DNA of 18,182 nt, from the NCBI GenBank assembly GCA_003248755.1, contig QFQW01000076.1, positions 1-18,182 on the forward strand, given 5' to 3'. A model generated the notes under the pieces. The model had not been told where the DNA came from, did no database searches, and worked only from the letters and a program-made list of their open reading frames with translations. This document shows positions 6,673 through 13,649 of the stretch, in pieces (position 1 is the first letter of the stretch; each line of letters begins with the position of its first letter). The stretch is from Chryseobacterium sp. (lineage in GTDB: Bacteria > Bacteroidota > Bacteroidia > Flavobacteriales > Weeksellaceae). The translations under genes were made by a program, and so were the position numbers.

Positions 6673-6679
6673 AAGATAA

Positions 6680-7012
6680 TTAAATCGGAACAAAAATCAC
6701 GGCAGCAACTGCTGCAACAACTATTGCAATAGAAGCAATAATATCCGGTTTTTTAATTTCTCTCACATCACTTTTTTCAATCTGAACCATTTCTCCCAAC
6801 TTATTTTTTCCATAGATTTTTGTGGCGTCGATTCTCAAAATTTCAATTTTTTGAGTTTTGGCATCCTTGGTTTGAACTATATATTTTTTGTAAAGCTCAA
6901 TACTATTATCATACATTGGTTTTGAAGGAGATACAACCGTTGTCTTGCAAGAAACCGTCAAAAAAAACATAGCTAATAGAAGCGTTTTCAGAATATTTTT
7001 AGAATATTTCAT
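6680..7012 (-). CDS. Small lipoprotein with a C-terminal hydrophobic segment
   Basis: Not recognised as a named family. The best start is the ATG at 7012-7010, which gives MKYSKNILKTLLLAMFFLTVSC: a basic start, a hydrophobic core and a lipobox-like LTVSC with Cys22, so an exported lipoprotein is likely. A longer upstream reading would overlap the end of the flavoprotein gene and place this signal internally, so I reject it. The mature part (about 88 residues) has a hydrophilic beta-rich middle and ends with a hydrophobic stretch (about residues 91-110) running to the stop. A second membrane anchor on a lipoprotein is unusual. It follows the flavoprotein stop by 37 bases on the same strand and is probably co-transcribed. 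Confidence 0.72.
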   Translation of the reverse strand: MKYSKNILKTLLLAMFFLTVSCKTTVVSPSKPMYDNSIELYKKYIVQTKDAKTQKIEILRIDATKIYGKNKLGEMVQIEKSDVREIKKPDIIASIAIVVAAVAAVIFVPI

Positions 7013-7049
7013 TTTTAAATTTAATTTTTCAAATTTAGTAAAAGATTTG

Positions 7050-8261
7050 TTATTTGGAGTTAAGATCCTGTGAAATAAGCCAACCCTCGCTCCAACAAGC
7101 TTGGAAATTAAACCCGCCTGTAACAGCATCTATATCAAGAACTTCGCCAGCAATGTAAAAATCCGATAAAATTTTTGAAGATATATTTTTAAAATTAATT
7201 TCTTTGAGATCAACACCTCCTGCAGTCACAAACTCATCTTTAAAGGTTGATTTTCCTGTAACTAATAATTTTTTCTGACATAAGCTTTCAAGAATCAGAT
7301 TCATTTCTTTCCTCGAAAGATTGGCAATTTGTTTATCCGGATTGATTTGATTGATTTCTAAAATCTTATTCCAGAAGCGATTGGTGACATCAAATATCCT
7401 AGATTGCCCAATGGATCTTTTAGGATTCTGATTTTTAAATTCCTTTAACTCATTTTCAGCATCCGAAATTGGCTTCGAAATAAAATTAACTTCTATTTCA
7501 AAGTTATATTTCAATTTTGCCAATGTTCTAGCTTCCCAAGCAGAAATTTTAAGAACAGCAGGACCAGAAAGTCCCCAATGTGTAATAAGAAGAGGTCCGG
7601 ATTCTTCGGTTTTCAAACTTGAGATTCTGATTTCTGCATTTTCAAAACTTGTCCCCGGAAGATCTTTTAATAAATCGTCTTTGATATTGAAAGTAAAAAG
7701 AGAGGGAACAGGATCCACAATTTTGTGCCCCAAATTTTGAATTAGTTTTAGAGATTTTGGAGAGCTACCTGTTGTATAAACCACAATATCAGCCTTATAA
7801 CTATCTGATTTTGTTTTAATAAAATAGAAATCGTTTTCTTTAACAATTTCAGAAACAGAAACCTGCGTTTTGATTTCAAAGCCTTTATTTCTAACTTCAC
7901 TGATTAAAGCATTCATAATACTATGAGAAGAATCGGAAGTTGGAAAAATACGGTTGTCTTTTTCGATTTTCAAGGGAATATTTCTGGTTTCGAACCAATC
8001 CATTGTATCGCCCGGCTGGAACTTGGTAAAAACACTTAGCAATTCGCGACTTCCTCTTGGGTAAAAATTAACCAACTCTCTTGGATCAAAACAAGCATGT
8101 GTGACATTACACCTACCACCTCCGGAGATTTTCACCTTTTGTAAAACATCCGAGTTTTGCTCTAAAATAGTAACGTAATATTTAGCCTCATCAAGATTAG
8201 CCGCTGTAAAAAAACCAGCTGCACCTCCTCCAATGATGATTACTCTTTTCTTTTTTGACAT
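7050..8261 (-). CDS. BaiN/HI0933-type NAD(P)/FAD-dependent oxidoreductase
   Basis: A 403-residue cytoplasmic flavoprotein. The dinucleotide-binding fold is at the N-terminus (VIIIGGGAAGFFTAANL, 7-23), followed by the family signature SGGGRCNVTHA (46-56). The C-terminal FAD contact AGEVLDIDAVTGGFNFQACW is close to the end, as in the HI0933/YhiN/BaiN family. The physiological substrate of most members is unknown; some have been linked to bile-acid reduction, but that should not be transferred here. The ATG at 8261 gives a short basic lead into the Rossmann strand. A well-matched promoter lies just upstream, and the small lipoprotein gene follows. The thioesterase gene starts divergently about 95 bases away. 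Confidence 0.9.
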   Translation of the reverse strand: MSKKKRVIIIGGGAAGFFTAANLDEAKYYVTILEQNSDVLQKVKISGGGRCNVTHACFDPRELVNFYPRGSRELLSVFTKFQPGDTMDWFETRNIPLKIEKDNRIFPTSDSSHSIMNALISEVRNKGFEIKTQVSVSEIVKENDFYFIKTKSDSYKADIVVYTTGSSPKSLKLIQNLGHKIVDPVPSLFTFNIKDDLLKDLPGTSFENAEIRISSLKTEESGPLLITHWGLSGPAVLKISAWEARTLAKLKYNFEIEVNFISKPISDAENELKEFKNQNPKRSIGQSRIFDVTNRFWNKILEINQINPDKQIANLSRKEMNLILESLCQKKLLVTGKSTFKDEFVTAGGVDLKEINFKNISSKILSDFYIAGEVLDIDAVTGGFNFQACWSEGWLISQDLNSK

Positions 8262-8293
8262 TGATTATAATTTGCCGTTTTATATTCGATGCA

Positions 8294-8323
8294 CAAAATT
8301 ACATTTTTAATATCCACCTCAAA
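8294..8323 (-). promoter_or_regulatory. Predicted promoter of the flavoprotein gene
   Basis: On the minus strand TTTG (8323-8320) and TAATTTTG (8301-8294) are separated by 18 bases, matching both elements and the spacing of the Bacteroidota promoter. The -7 box is 32 bases upstream of the ATG. It is the cleanest promoter in the window. Confidence 0.6.
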
Positions 8324-8327
8324 TGGT

Positions 8328-8335
8328 TAATTTTG
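8328..8335 (+). promoter_or_regulatory. Predicted -7 box for the thioesterase gene
   Basis: TAATTTTG matches TAnnTTTG and lies 21 bases before the ATG at 8357. No clear -33 TTG is seen. It sits beside the -33 element of the divergent flavoprotein promoter, so polymerases at the two promoters might interfere. Confidence 0.35.
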
Positions 8336-8356
8336 AAGAATATTAAAATCGAAAAA

Positions 8357-8860
8357 ATGTCTGTTTATTATCATAAATTTGAAGTAAGATGGAGCGATAT
8401 CGACGCAAATCGTCATCTGGGAAACTCGACTTACGTTGATTACTGCTCACAAACGAGAATGGCTTTCCTTAATAAAAATAAAATCGGTTTGACACAACTG
8501 AATCGCTGGGGAGTTGGTCCTGTGATGTTGCATGAACGCTATTCTTTTTTCAAAGAAATCTATGCAGACCAAACAGTTTTTGTCGGTTTGGAAGTTGCTG
8601 CAATGTCGGAAGACGGAATGATCTACCAGTTTGTTCACAAGTTTTACCTCCCTGATGGGACACATTGTGCAACAGCAGAAGCAACCGGTGTTTGGATTGA
8701 TATGATGTTAAGAAAAACAACAACTCCACCAGAAGACATCATGGAAGTAATGAACGAATATAAGTCTGAAAACGTACAAACCATTTCCAGAGAATATTTG
8801 AAAACATTACCGTTCCGGCCAGAGAACATAGATGTTTCTCTTTTCGAAAACTTTAAATAA
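8357..8860 (+). CDS. Acyl-CoA thioesterase (4HBT-like hot-dog fold)
   Basis: A 167-residue single hot-dog domain protein. The N-terminal EVRWSDIDANRHLGNSTYVDY (9-29) is the hallmark of the 4-hydroxybenzoyl-CoA thioesterase-like family, with Asp16 in the position of the catalytic aspartate and His20 after it. It probably hydrolyses acyl-CoA thioesters in the cytoplasm; the acyl chain is unknown. An in-frame ATG at 8255 would add 34 residues unlike the family and would reach into the divergent gene; the start at 8357 places the motif at the usual distance from the N-terminus and follows a -7 box by 21 bases. thiL follows on the same strand after 67 bases. Confidence 0.88.
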   Translation: MSVYYHKFEVRWSDIDANRHLGNSTYVDYCSQTRMAFLNKNKIGLTQLNRWGVGPVMLHERYSFFKEIYADQTVFVGLEVAAMSEDGMIYQFVHKFYLPDGTHCATAEATGVWIDMMLRKTTTPPEDIMEVMNEYKSENVQTISREYLKTLPFRPENIDVSLFENFK

Positions 8861-8869
8861 TTTTTTTTA

Positions 8870-8900
8870 AATTAATGATATTCAGATGGTGTCATTAATT
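8870..8900 (+). terminator. AT-rich hairpin between thioesterase gene and thiL
   Basis: AATTAATGA (8870-8878) pairs with TCATTAATT (8892-8900) across a 13-base loop, followed by AT-rich rather than T-only sequence. Its low GC content means it may be chance or a weak terminator. Confidence 0.25.
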
Positions 8901-8927
8901 ATTTATAATTCATTATTAATATAAATT

Positions 8928-9983
8928 ATGCTCGAAGATAAATCACAGGAATTAACGCCTATTTCCAAACTGGGAGAATTTGGTTTGATAAAACATTTGA
9001 CCGAGAATTTCCCAATCGTTCAAACATCAACCAAAGTTTCAATTGGGGACGATGCGGCTGTCATCGATTCTGAAAATCAAAAAGTTGTTATTTCAACAGA
9101 TATGTTGGCGGAAGGTGTTCATTTTAATTTGGGATACGTTCCTTTAAAACATTTGGGTTACAAATCGGTTGTTGTCAACCTTAGTGATATTGCAGCAATG
9201 AATGCAAAACCAACCCAAATTTTAGTTTCCGTTGCTGTTTCCAATCGTTTTCCTGTTGAAGCCTTGGAAGAAATCTATTCTGGAATTGCTTTGGCTTGCA
9301 ATAGATACAAAGTGGACTTAATTGGCGGAGATACAACTAGTTCCAACGCCGGATTAGTGATAAGCGTTACAGCAATCGGGCTCGAGAAAGAAGAAAATAT
9401 TGTCAAAAGAAATGGTGCAAGGCCTAATGATCTTCTGGTAGTTACCGGAGATCTTGGAGGTGCTTATCTTGGTCTGCAGATTTTGGAGAGAGAACATTCT
9501 GTTTATTTAGCAAATCCCCATATGCAACCTGAAATGGAAGGTTATGATTATATCTTGGAAAGACAATTAAAACCGGAAGCAAGAACAGATATCAAGAAAA
9601 AATTGGAAGAACTGGATATATTGCCAACTTCTATGATTGATATTTCGGACGGTTTAGCTTCGGAGATCCTTCATTTGTCGGATCAGTCAAAAGTTGGTTT
9701 TAATGTTTATGAAGAGAAAATTCCGATGGATGAAACTTCTATCCATACAGCAGACGAATTGAATCTAAATCCAGCTATGGCTGCTTTAAATGGCGGTGAA
9801 GATTACGAGTTGCTTTTCACAATTTCTTCAACAGATTTTGATAAGATTAAAAATCATCCAGATTTCACGATTATTGGTCACGCTACAGAAAATAATGCAG
9901 CTAACTTCTTGATAACAAGAGGTTCTAATCAATTAATACCATTAACAGCACAAGGCTGGGATGCATTCCTTAACAAAGAATAA
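8928..9983 (+). CDS. thiL: Thiamine-monophosphate kinase
   Basis: Phosphorylates thiamine monophosphate with ATP to form thiamine diphosphate, the last step of de novo cofactor synthesis, in the cytoplasm. The 351 residues include the PurM/ThiL-type motifs: GEFGLI (16-21), SIGDDAAVI (38-46) for Mg-nucleotide binding, STDMLAEGVHF (56-66), NLSDIAAMNAKP (84-95), GGDTTSS (133-139), then DISDGLASEILHL and GGEDYELLF in the C-terminal domain. The length is slightly above that of many ThiL proteins but usual for Bacteroidota. No other thiamine genes are adjacent. The ATG follows 67 bases of AT-rich spacer after the thioesterase gene. Confidence 0.95.
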   Translation: MLEDKSQELTPISKLGEFGLIKHLTENFPIVQTSTKVSIGDDAAVIDSENQKVVISTDMLAEGVHFNLGYVPLKHLGYKSVVVNLSDIAAMNAKPTQILVSVAVSNRFPVEALEEIYSGIALACNRYKVDLIGGDTTSSNAGLVISVTAIGLEKEENIVKRNGARPNDLLVVTGDLGGAYLGLQILEREHSVYLANPHMQPEMEGYDYILERQLKPEARTDIKKKLEELDILPTSMIDISDGLASEILHLSDQSKVGFNVYEEKIPMDETSIHTADELNLNPAMAALNGGEDYELLFTISSTDFDKIKNHPDFTIIGHATENNAANFLITRGSNQLIPLTAQGWDAFLNKE

Positions 9984-10032
9984 TTTTTTGGAATAATACT
10001 TGTAAAACACAATCATATTTAAAAATAAAACG

Positions 10033-10836
10033 ATGAAAATTTTAAAAACCACTTCTTATGTATTAGTTGGATTAGGATTAACTGCTTGTGTTACCAATCC
10101 AATCACAGGAAGGTCATCTATCCAAATTGCTAATAATTCTGAAATTGCAACTGCTGCTGCATCAGAATATAAAACAACTTTATCAAGTTCTAAACTTGTC
10201 ACCGGTGCTGAAGCTAACAGAATAAAAAACGTTGGTGGAAGAATAAAAAATGCGGCTTATGCTTATTATAAAAGTATAGGAAGAGAATCTGCTTTATCTG
10301 GTTACAGCTGGGAATTTAATCTGATTCAAGACAGCCAGTTAAATGCCTGGTGTATGCCTGGCGGAAAGGTAGCTTTTTACACCGGCATTTTGCCTATATG
10401 TAAAGACGACAATGGAATCGCTGTTGTTATGGGACACGAGGTTTCTCACGCTTTAGCCGGCCATGGAAACGAGAGAATTTCTCAGGCAATGGTTGCCCAA
10501 TATGGTGGAAGTTTACTTGGTGGAAGTATTTCTAATGGACAATGGGCCGGTATTTTTGAAAAGCTCTATCCTGTTGGTGCACAAGTGGGACTTTTAGCTT
10601 ATGGCAGAAAGCAAGAATCTGAAGCTGACGAAATGGGATTACAACTAATGGCAATGGCCGGTTATGATCCTAGAAATGCAACAGCTTTTTGGCAAAGAAT
10701 GCAAGCTGCTTCTACCGGAAGTAAAACACCAGAATTCCTTTCTACACACCCCAATCCGGCTAACAGAATTGCAGATTTGAATGCTGATATGCCAAAAGCT
10801 CTTCAGTATTATAAAGCGGCAGGTGGAAAACTATAA
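10033..10836 (+). CDS. M48-family metalloprotease, lipoprotein
   Basis: A 267-residue zinc protease of the M48C type (related to LoiP/YcaL and BepA). The N-terminus is a lipoprotein signal: MKILKTTSYVLVGLGLTAC, with lipobox LTAC and Cys19. It is therefore expected to act in the periplasm, anchored in a membrane. The active site is GHEVSHALAGH (134-144), with HEVSH as HExxH, and the third zinc ligand is supplied by ESEAD (195-199). STHPNPANRI (237-246) is the conserved C-terminal motif of the group. Family members degrade misfolded outer-membrane proteins, which is a reasonable inference here. It is followed 39 bases later by a small membrane protein gene on the same strand. Confidence 0.93.
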   Translation: MKILKTTSYVLVGLGLTACVTNPITGRSSIQIANNSEIATAAASEYKTTLSSSKLVTGAEANRIKNVGGRIKNAAYAYYKSIGRESALSGYSWEFNLIQDSQLNAWCMPGGKVAFYTGILPICKDDNGIAVVMGHEVSHALAGHGNERISQAMVAQYGGSLLGGSISNGQWAGIFEKLYPVGAQVGLLAYGRKQESEADEMGLQLMAMAGYDPRNATAFWQRMQAASTGSKTPEFLSTHPNPANRIADLNADMPKALQYYKAAGGKL

Positions 10837-10875
10837 CCTTTTTTGGTTAATTTTAAAATCTAAATTCACAAAACT

Positions 10876-11163
10876 ATGAAAGGTTTAAGTTTAACCGGGC
10901 TTTTGTTATTAGCTCTGGCATTTGTTCTTTTTTATTTCAATGACAGTTTTTCGGTGATTAAATTATTTGAGCCAATTACATTAATGGGAATCTTGGCCGG
11001 AATAGGAATTGGCCTCTTTATTGGTGGATTAATTGGTTATGTCAGCAAAGGTAATGCAATGAAAGAAGCCAAAATACGACAGGAACTAAAACAACTTCAA
11101 GAAGAAAAAGCAGCATTTGAAAAACAAAAACAGGATAATGATTTAGCAAATAAAAGTTTCTAA
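10876..11163 (+). CDS. Small membrane protein with a C-terminal coiled coil, function unknown
   Basis: A 95-residue protein not assigned to a named family. Two hydrophobic segments are visible (about 4-21 and 34-56, the second glycine-rich: GILAGIGIGLFIGGLIG). A strongly helical, charged tail follows from about 60 to 90 (EAKIRQELKQLQEEKAAFEK), likely a coiled coil in the cytoplasm. The gene lies 39 bases after the M48 protease and is likely on the same transcript, but no functional link is shown. The stop is separated from the stop of the convergent regulator gene by only two bases. Confidence 0.75.
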   Translation: MKGLSLTGLLLLALAFVLFYFNDSFSVIKLFEPITLMGILAGIGIGLFIGGLIGYVSKGNAMKEAKIRQELKQLQEEKAAFEKQKQDNDLANKSF

Positions 11164-11175
11164 AATTAGAGACTT
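11154..11175 (-). terminator. Hairpin spanning the convergent stop codons (araC-type terminator)
   Basis: On the plus strand AAGTTTCTAA (11154-11163) and TTAGAGACTT (11166-11175) form ten consecutive pairs, one of them G-U, with a minimal loop. Both stop codons lie in the stem. On the minus strand the stem is followed by TTATTTGC after a CTTT end, so it could terminate the regulator transcript; the plus side has no T-run. Confidence 0.4.
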
Positions 11176-12011
11176 CTGATAAACTGTCCTGGTGTTGTAT
11201 TCGTATATTTCTTAAAAATCTTATTGAAATAAGTAATATTATTAAAACCTGTAGCATAGCAACTTTCTGCTATGCTTTTTTCTTGGGACAAGAGAATACA
11301 AGCTTTATCGATTCTATAACGGTTGACAAACTCTACGAATGTCAACGATGTTGCTTTTTTGAAAAAATTACAAAAAGCCGGTTTTGTAAGATTCGCCAGA
11401 TCTGCCGCTTGCATTATATCAATTTCATTTTGATAACCATTTTCCACATATGTGAAAACTGCCTCTAACCGATTTCGGTTTCTGGAAACTATTGTGTAAG
11501 GCATTACTTCTGTATTCATCAACTCGTAATCCCCGGTTTTTGAAAGATCAAAAAGAATTTCTAAAAGTAACAGGTACCGTTTGTATCCTTCTGTCTGAGC
11601 CATTTCTTCCAACTTAGGAATTAATTGCTTTTTAACTTTTGAGGAGAAAAGAACACCATATCTTGACATTTCCAAAAGCTTTTTGATAGCATTAGTTTCC
11701 TGCTCCCCTTCAGGCAATGATAAAATCTCTTCTTTGAACAAGATTACGATTTCTTCGTGCGGATCCGTAGCATTAAGTCCAAATCCAGAATGTGGAATAT
11801 TAGAGCCTATCAACGCCAATGCACCATCTTCGAAATGGCTTTTGTGATAACCAACATGTCTTGTTCCTTTTCCATTGAAAACGCAAACTATCTCAATTTC
11901 AGAATGATAGTGATATTGCCAATTCAGTTCAGCTATAGGAACATCCTTGATATGTAAAACTTTGAAAGAGCTGTTTTCATCTGGCTGAATATGCTCAAGA
12001 ATAACTTTCAT
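11166..12011 (-). CDS. AraC-family transcriptional regulator
   Basis: A 281-residue DNA-binding regulator. The N-terminal part is a cupin-like sensor (HYHSEIEIVCVFNGKGTRHV, 34-53, then ALALIGSNIPHSGFG at 65-79), the layout used to sense sugars or other small ligands. The C-terminal 100 residues are the two helix-turn-helix AraC domain. The first HTH is near 197-218 (IMQAADLANLTKPAFCNFFK) and the second is near 247-268 (IAESCYATGFNNITYFNKIFKK), followed by the typical TTPGQFIRSL ending. The ligand and target genes are unknown, and no adjacent metabolic cluster indicates them. It has its own predicted promoter at 12034-12066 and appears monocistronic. Confidence 0.92.
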   Translation of the reverse strand: MKVILEHIQPDENSSFKVLHIKDVPIAELNWQYHYHSEIEIVCVFNGKGTRHVGYHKSHFEDGALALIGSNIPHSGFGLNATDPHEEIVILFKEEILSLPEGEQETNAIKKLLEMSRYGVLFSSKVKKQLIPKLEEMAQTEGYKRYLLLLEILFDLSKTGDYELMNTEVMPYTIVSRNRNRLEAVFTYVENGYQNEIDIMQAADLANLTKPAFCNFFKKATSLTFVEFVNRYRIDKACILLSQEKSIAESCYATGFNNITYFNKIFKKYTNTTPGQFIRSL

Positions 12012-12033
12012 TTACGTTAATGCTAATTGAAAG

Positions 12034-12066
12034 CAAAAATAATCAAAAGATGTTAATATTGTTCAA
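12034..12066 (-). promoter_or_regulatory. Predicted promoter of the AraC-family regulator
   Basis: Minus-strand TATTTTTG (12041-12034) matches TAnnTTTG, with TTG at 12066-12064 placed 22 bases upstream. The box lies 22 bases before the ATG. Confidence 0.48.
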
Positions 12067-12179
12067 TTTTTTGTTTATTATGTTAAACAAATGTTGGATA
12101 AAAGCTTATACTTTCGTATTACAAAAAATGATTTCTCACAAAGAAGAGTTTTTTGTAAATTTTTAAGGTCTATATATGA

Positions 12180-12210
12180 AGAAGGCTGGAAATTACATTT
12201 CCAGCCTTCT
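12180..12210 (-). terminator. Terminator after the mlaEF-barrel operon
   Basis: A perfect 13-bp stem (AGAAGGCTGGAAA at 12180-12192 with TTTCCAGCCTTCT at 12198-12210) and a five-base loop lie 23 bases beyond the stop of the beta-barrel gene. The minus side is followed by TCATATAT, a weak T-run; the plus side has CATTTTTTA, so the structure may work better in the plus direction or in both. Confidence 0.65.
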
Positions 12211-12232
12211 CATTTTTTATTAAGTAGTTATT

Positions 12233-12853
12233 TTAATTGAAATTATATCCAATACCAACGATAAACATGCTTGGACGGTTATCATAGCGTACTACTTCGT
12301 CTCCACTTACAGCATCAATTACTTTTCTAGAATCTTTAGAAAAAGCACCTTCATATCTTGCGTTGATTACAAATTTTGAAAGTGTTGCTTGAGCTCCAAA
12401 TTGATATCCTACAGTGAATTCATTTTTTGCATTGACTTTGAAATCATCGTAAGTCTTGTCTCCGGATAAGTTATAAGATGCTACAGGTCCTACAAAAGCA
12501 GCTAATTTTCCAAGTAGAAAATTGTGTCCCAATAGTACCGGAACATCAATACGATTGCTTTTTGCTTCAACTGTTACATCATCTACAGTAAGGCTGTTCT
12601 TGAAAGTTGTATAATAAACTTCTGGCATTACGAACCAACCTCCCACTGGGAAATCTATTTTCGCTGCCAATCCAACATTAAAACCAGCTTTGTTATCTCC
12701 TTTGCTTTCCCAAGCTGATGTTGCTGTACTTTCTATGTCCTTCCATTTTGCAGAAGAGGTATTGAAAAGCGCATTAGCTCTCAACCCAACTGTAATCTGT
12801 GAATAAGCCATTACTCCTAAAAAGATGGCTAGTGTACTAATTAGTTTGTTCAT
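12233..12853 (-). CDS. Outer-membrane beta-barrel protein (porin-like)
   Basis: A 206-residue exported protein. The N-terminus MNKLISTLAIFLGVMAYSQ is a signal peptide with likely cleavage after AYS (about residue 18). The rest shows alternating short amphipathic strands (for example FVMPEVYYTTFKNSL, FVINARYEGAF) and ends in FIVGIGYNFN with a C-terminal aromatic-Asn pattern typical of Bacteroidota outer-membrane barrels. The length predicts about eight strands. Its ATG lies 17 bases inside the end of the MlaF-like ATPase gene, so it is probably translationally coupled to the lipid-transport genes. The exact role (porin, lipid-transport partner or structural barrel) is not evident. Confidence 0.82.
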   Translation of the reverse strand: MNKLISTLAIFLGVMAYSQITVGLRANALFNTSSAKWKDIESTATSAWESKGDNKAGFNVGLAAKIDFPVGGWFVMPEVYYTTFKNSLTVDDVTVEAKSNRIDVPVLLGHNFLLGKLAAFVGPVASYNLSGDKTYDDFKVNAKNEFTVGYQFGAQATLSKFVINARYEGAFSKDSRKVIDAVSGDEVVRYDNRPSMFIVGIGYNFN

Positions 12854-13649
12854 TGTTTTCGGTTTTGTTATGTGTTAAACTTGTTTGATCATTTTCAAGC
12901 ATAAATTCTCTCAGCTGCTTAAAAAGTTCTGATGAATAAACGAAATCTATAAGATTTTTATTTTTGGCTGTGGCAAGCAAATCTTTGTTCCCTTCCCATT
13001 CTTTAACTCCTAATCTCAGATATAGGATTTTTTCACCAATCGTCATCACGGAGTTCATATCGTGTGTATTGATAATCGTTGTTGTGTTATATTCTTTGGT
13101 GATTTCCATCAAAAGATCATCAATGACATTGGATGTATAAGGATCTAATCCGGAATTGGGCTCATCACAGAAAAGGTATTTTGGATTGTTAACAATTGCT
13201 CTTGCAATGGCAACTCTCTTCTGCATTCCCCCAGAAATCTCGGAAGGATATTTTTTATTGGCATTCTGAAGATTAACTCTCCCGATAACTTCCAGAACCT
13301 TCCTTTTTTTCTCTCTGAAAGTCAAACCGGTAAACATATCAAGTGGAAAACTAATATTCTCTTCAACCGTCATAGAATCGAAAAGAGCGCTTCCCTGGAA
13401 AACGGTGCCTATCTCTGATCTTAGTGATTGTTTTTCTTCTCTGGACATTGTCACAATATCTCTTCCATCGAATAAAATTCCGCCACTTGATGGTTCATAA
13501 ACATTCAGAAGGCTTTTTAGAAAAACGGTTTTTCCAGATCCGCTTTGCCCAATAATCAGATTAACTTTACCCGTTTCAAATGTTGTTGAAATGCCTTTAA
13601 GAACCTCAACATCATTAAAACTTTTTCTTAAATCTTTTACTTCTATCAT
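12837..13649 (-). CDS. MlaF-like lipid transport ABC ATPase
   Basis: ATP-binding subunit of a Mla/MCE-type phospholipid transport ABC system, cytoplasmic. Starting at 13649 the protein has 270 residues: MIEVKDLRKSF, Walker A GQSGSGKT (34-41), Q-loop VFQGSALFDSMTV (83-95), a variant signature ISGGMQKRVAIARA (138-151) as in MlaF, Walker B YLFCDE (158-163) and the switch His196. SGGM in place of SGGQ and GSALFDS after the Q-loop fit MlaF. A longer frame back to 13709 adds 20 residues overlapping the permease gene; I prefer 13649, whose A is shared with the TAA stop of the permease (TAATG). The C-terminal extension after about 240 is hydrophilic, as in related Bacteroidota proteins. Confidence 0.9.
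   Translation of the reverse strand: MIEVKDLRKSFNDVEVLKGISTTFETGKVNLIIGQSGSGKTVFLKSLLNVYEPSSGGILFDGRDIVTMSREEKQSLRSEIGTVFQGSALFDSMTVEENISFPLDMFTGLTFREKKRKVLEVIGRVNLQNANKKYPSEISGGMQKRVAIARAIVNNPKYLFCDEPNSGLDPYTSNVIDDLLMEITKEYNTTTIINTHDMNSVMTIGEKILYLRLGVKEWEGNKDLLATAKNKNLIDFVYSSELFKQLREFMLENDQTSLTHNKTENNEQTN

Noticed and set aside
6680..7129. Longer 149-residue start for the small lipoprotein
   Set aside because: The extra 39 residues overlap the end of the flavoprotein gene and would bury the signal peptide and lipobox; the ATG at 7012 fits better.
8255..8356. Upstream start for the thioesterase
   Set aside because: It overlaps the divergent gene start and the promoter region and adds residues unlike hot-dog thioesterases.
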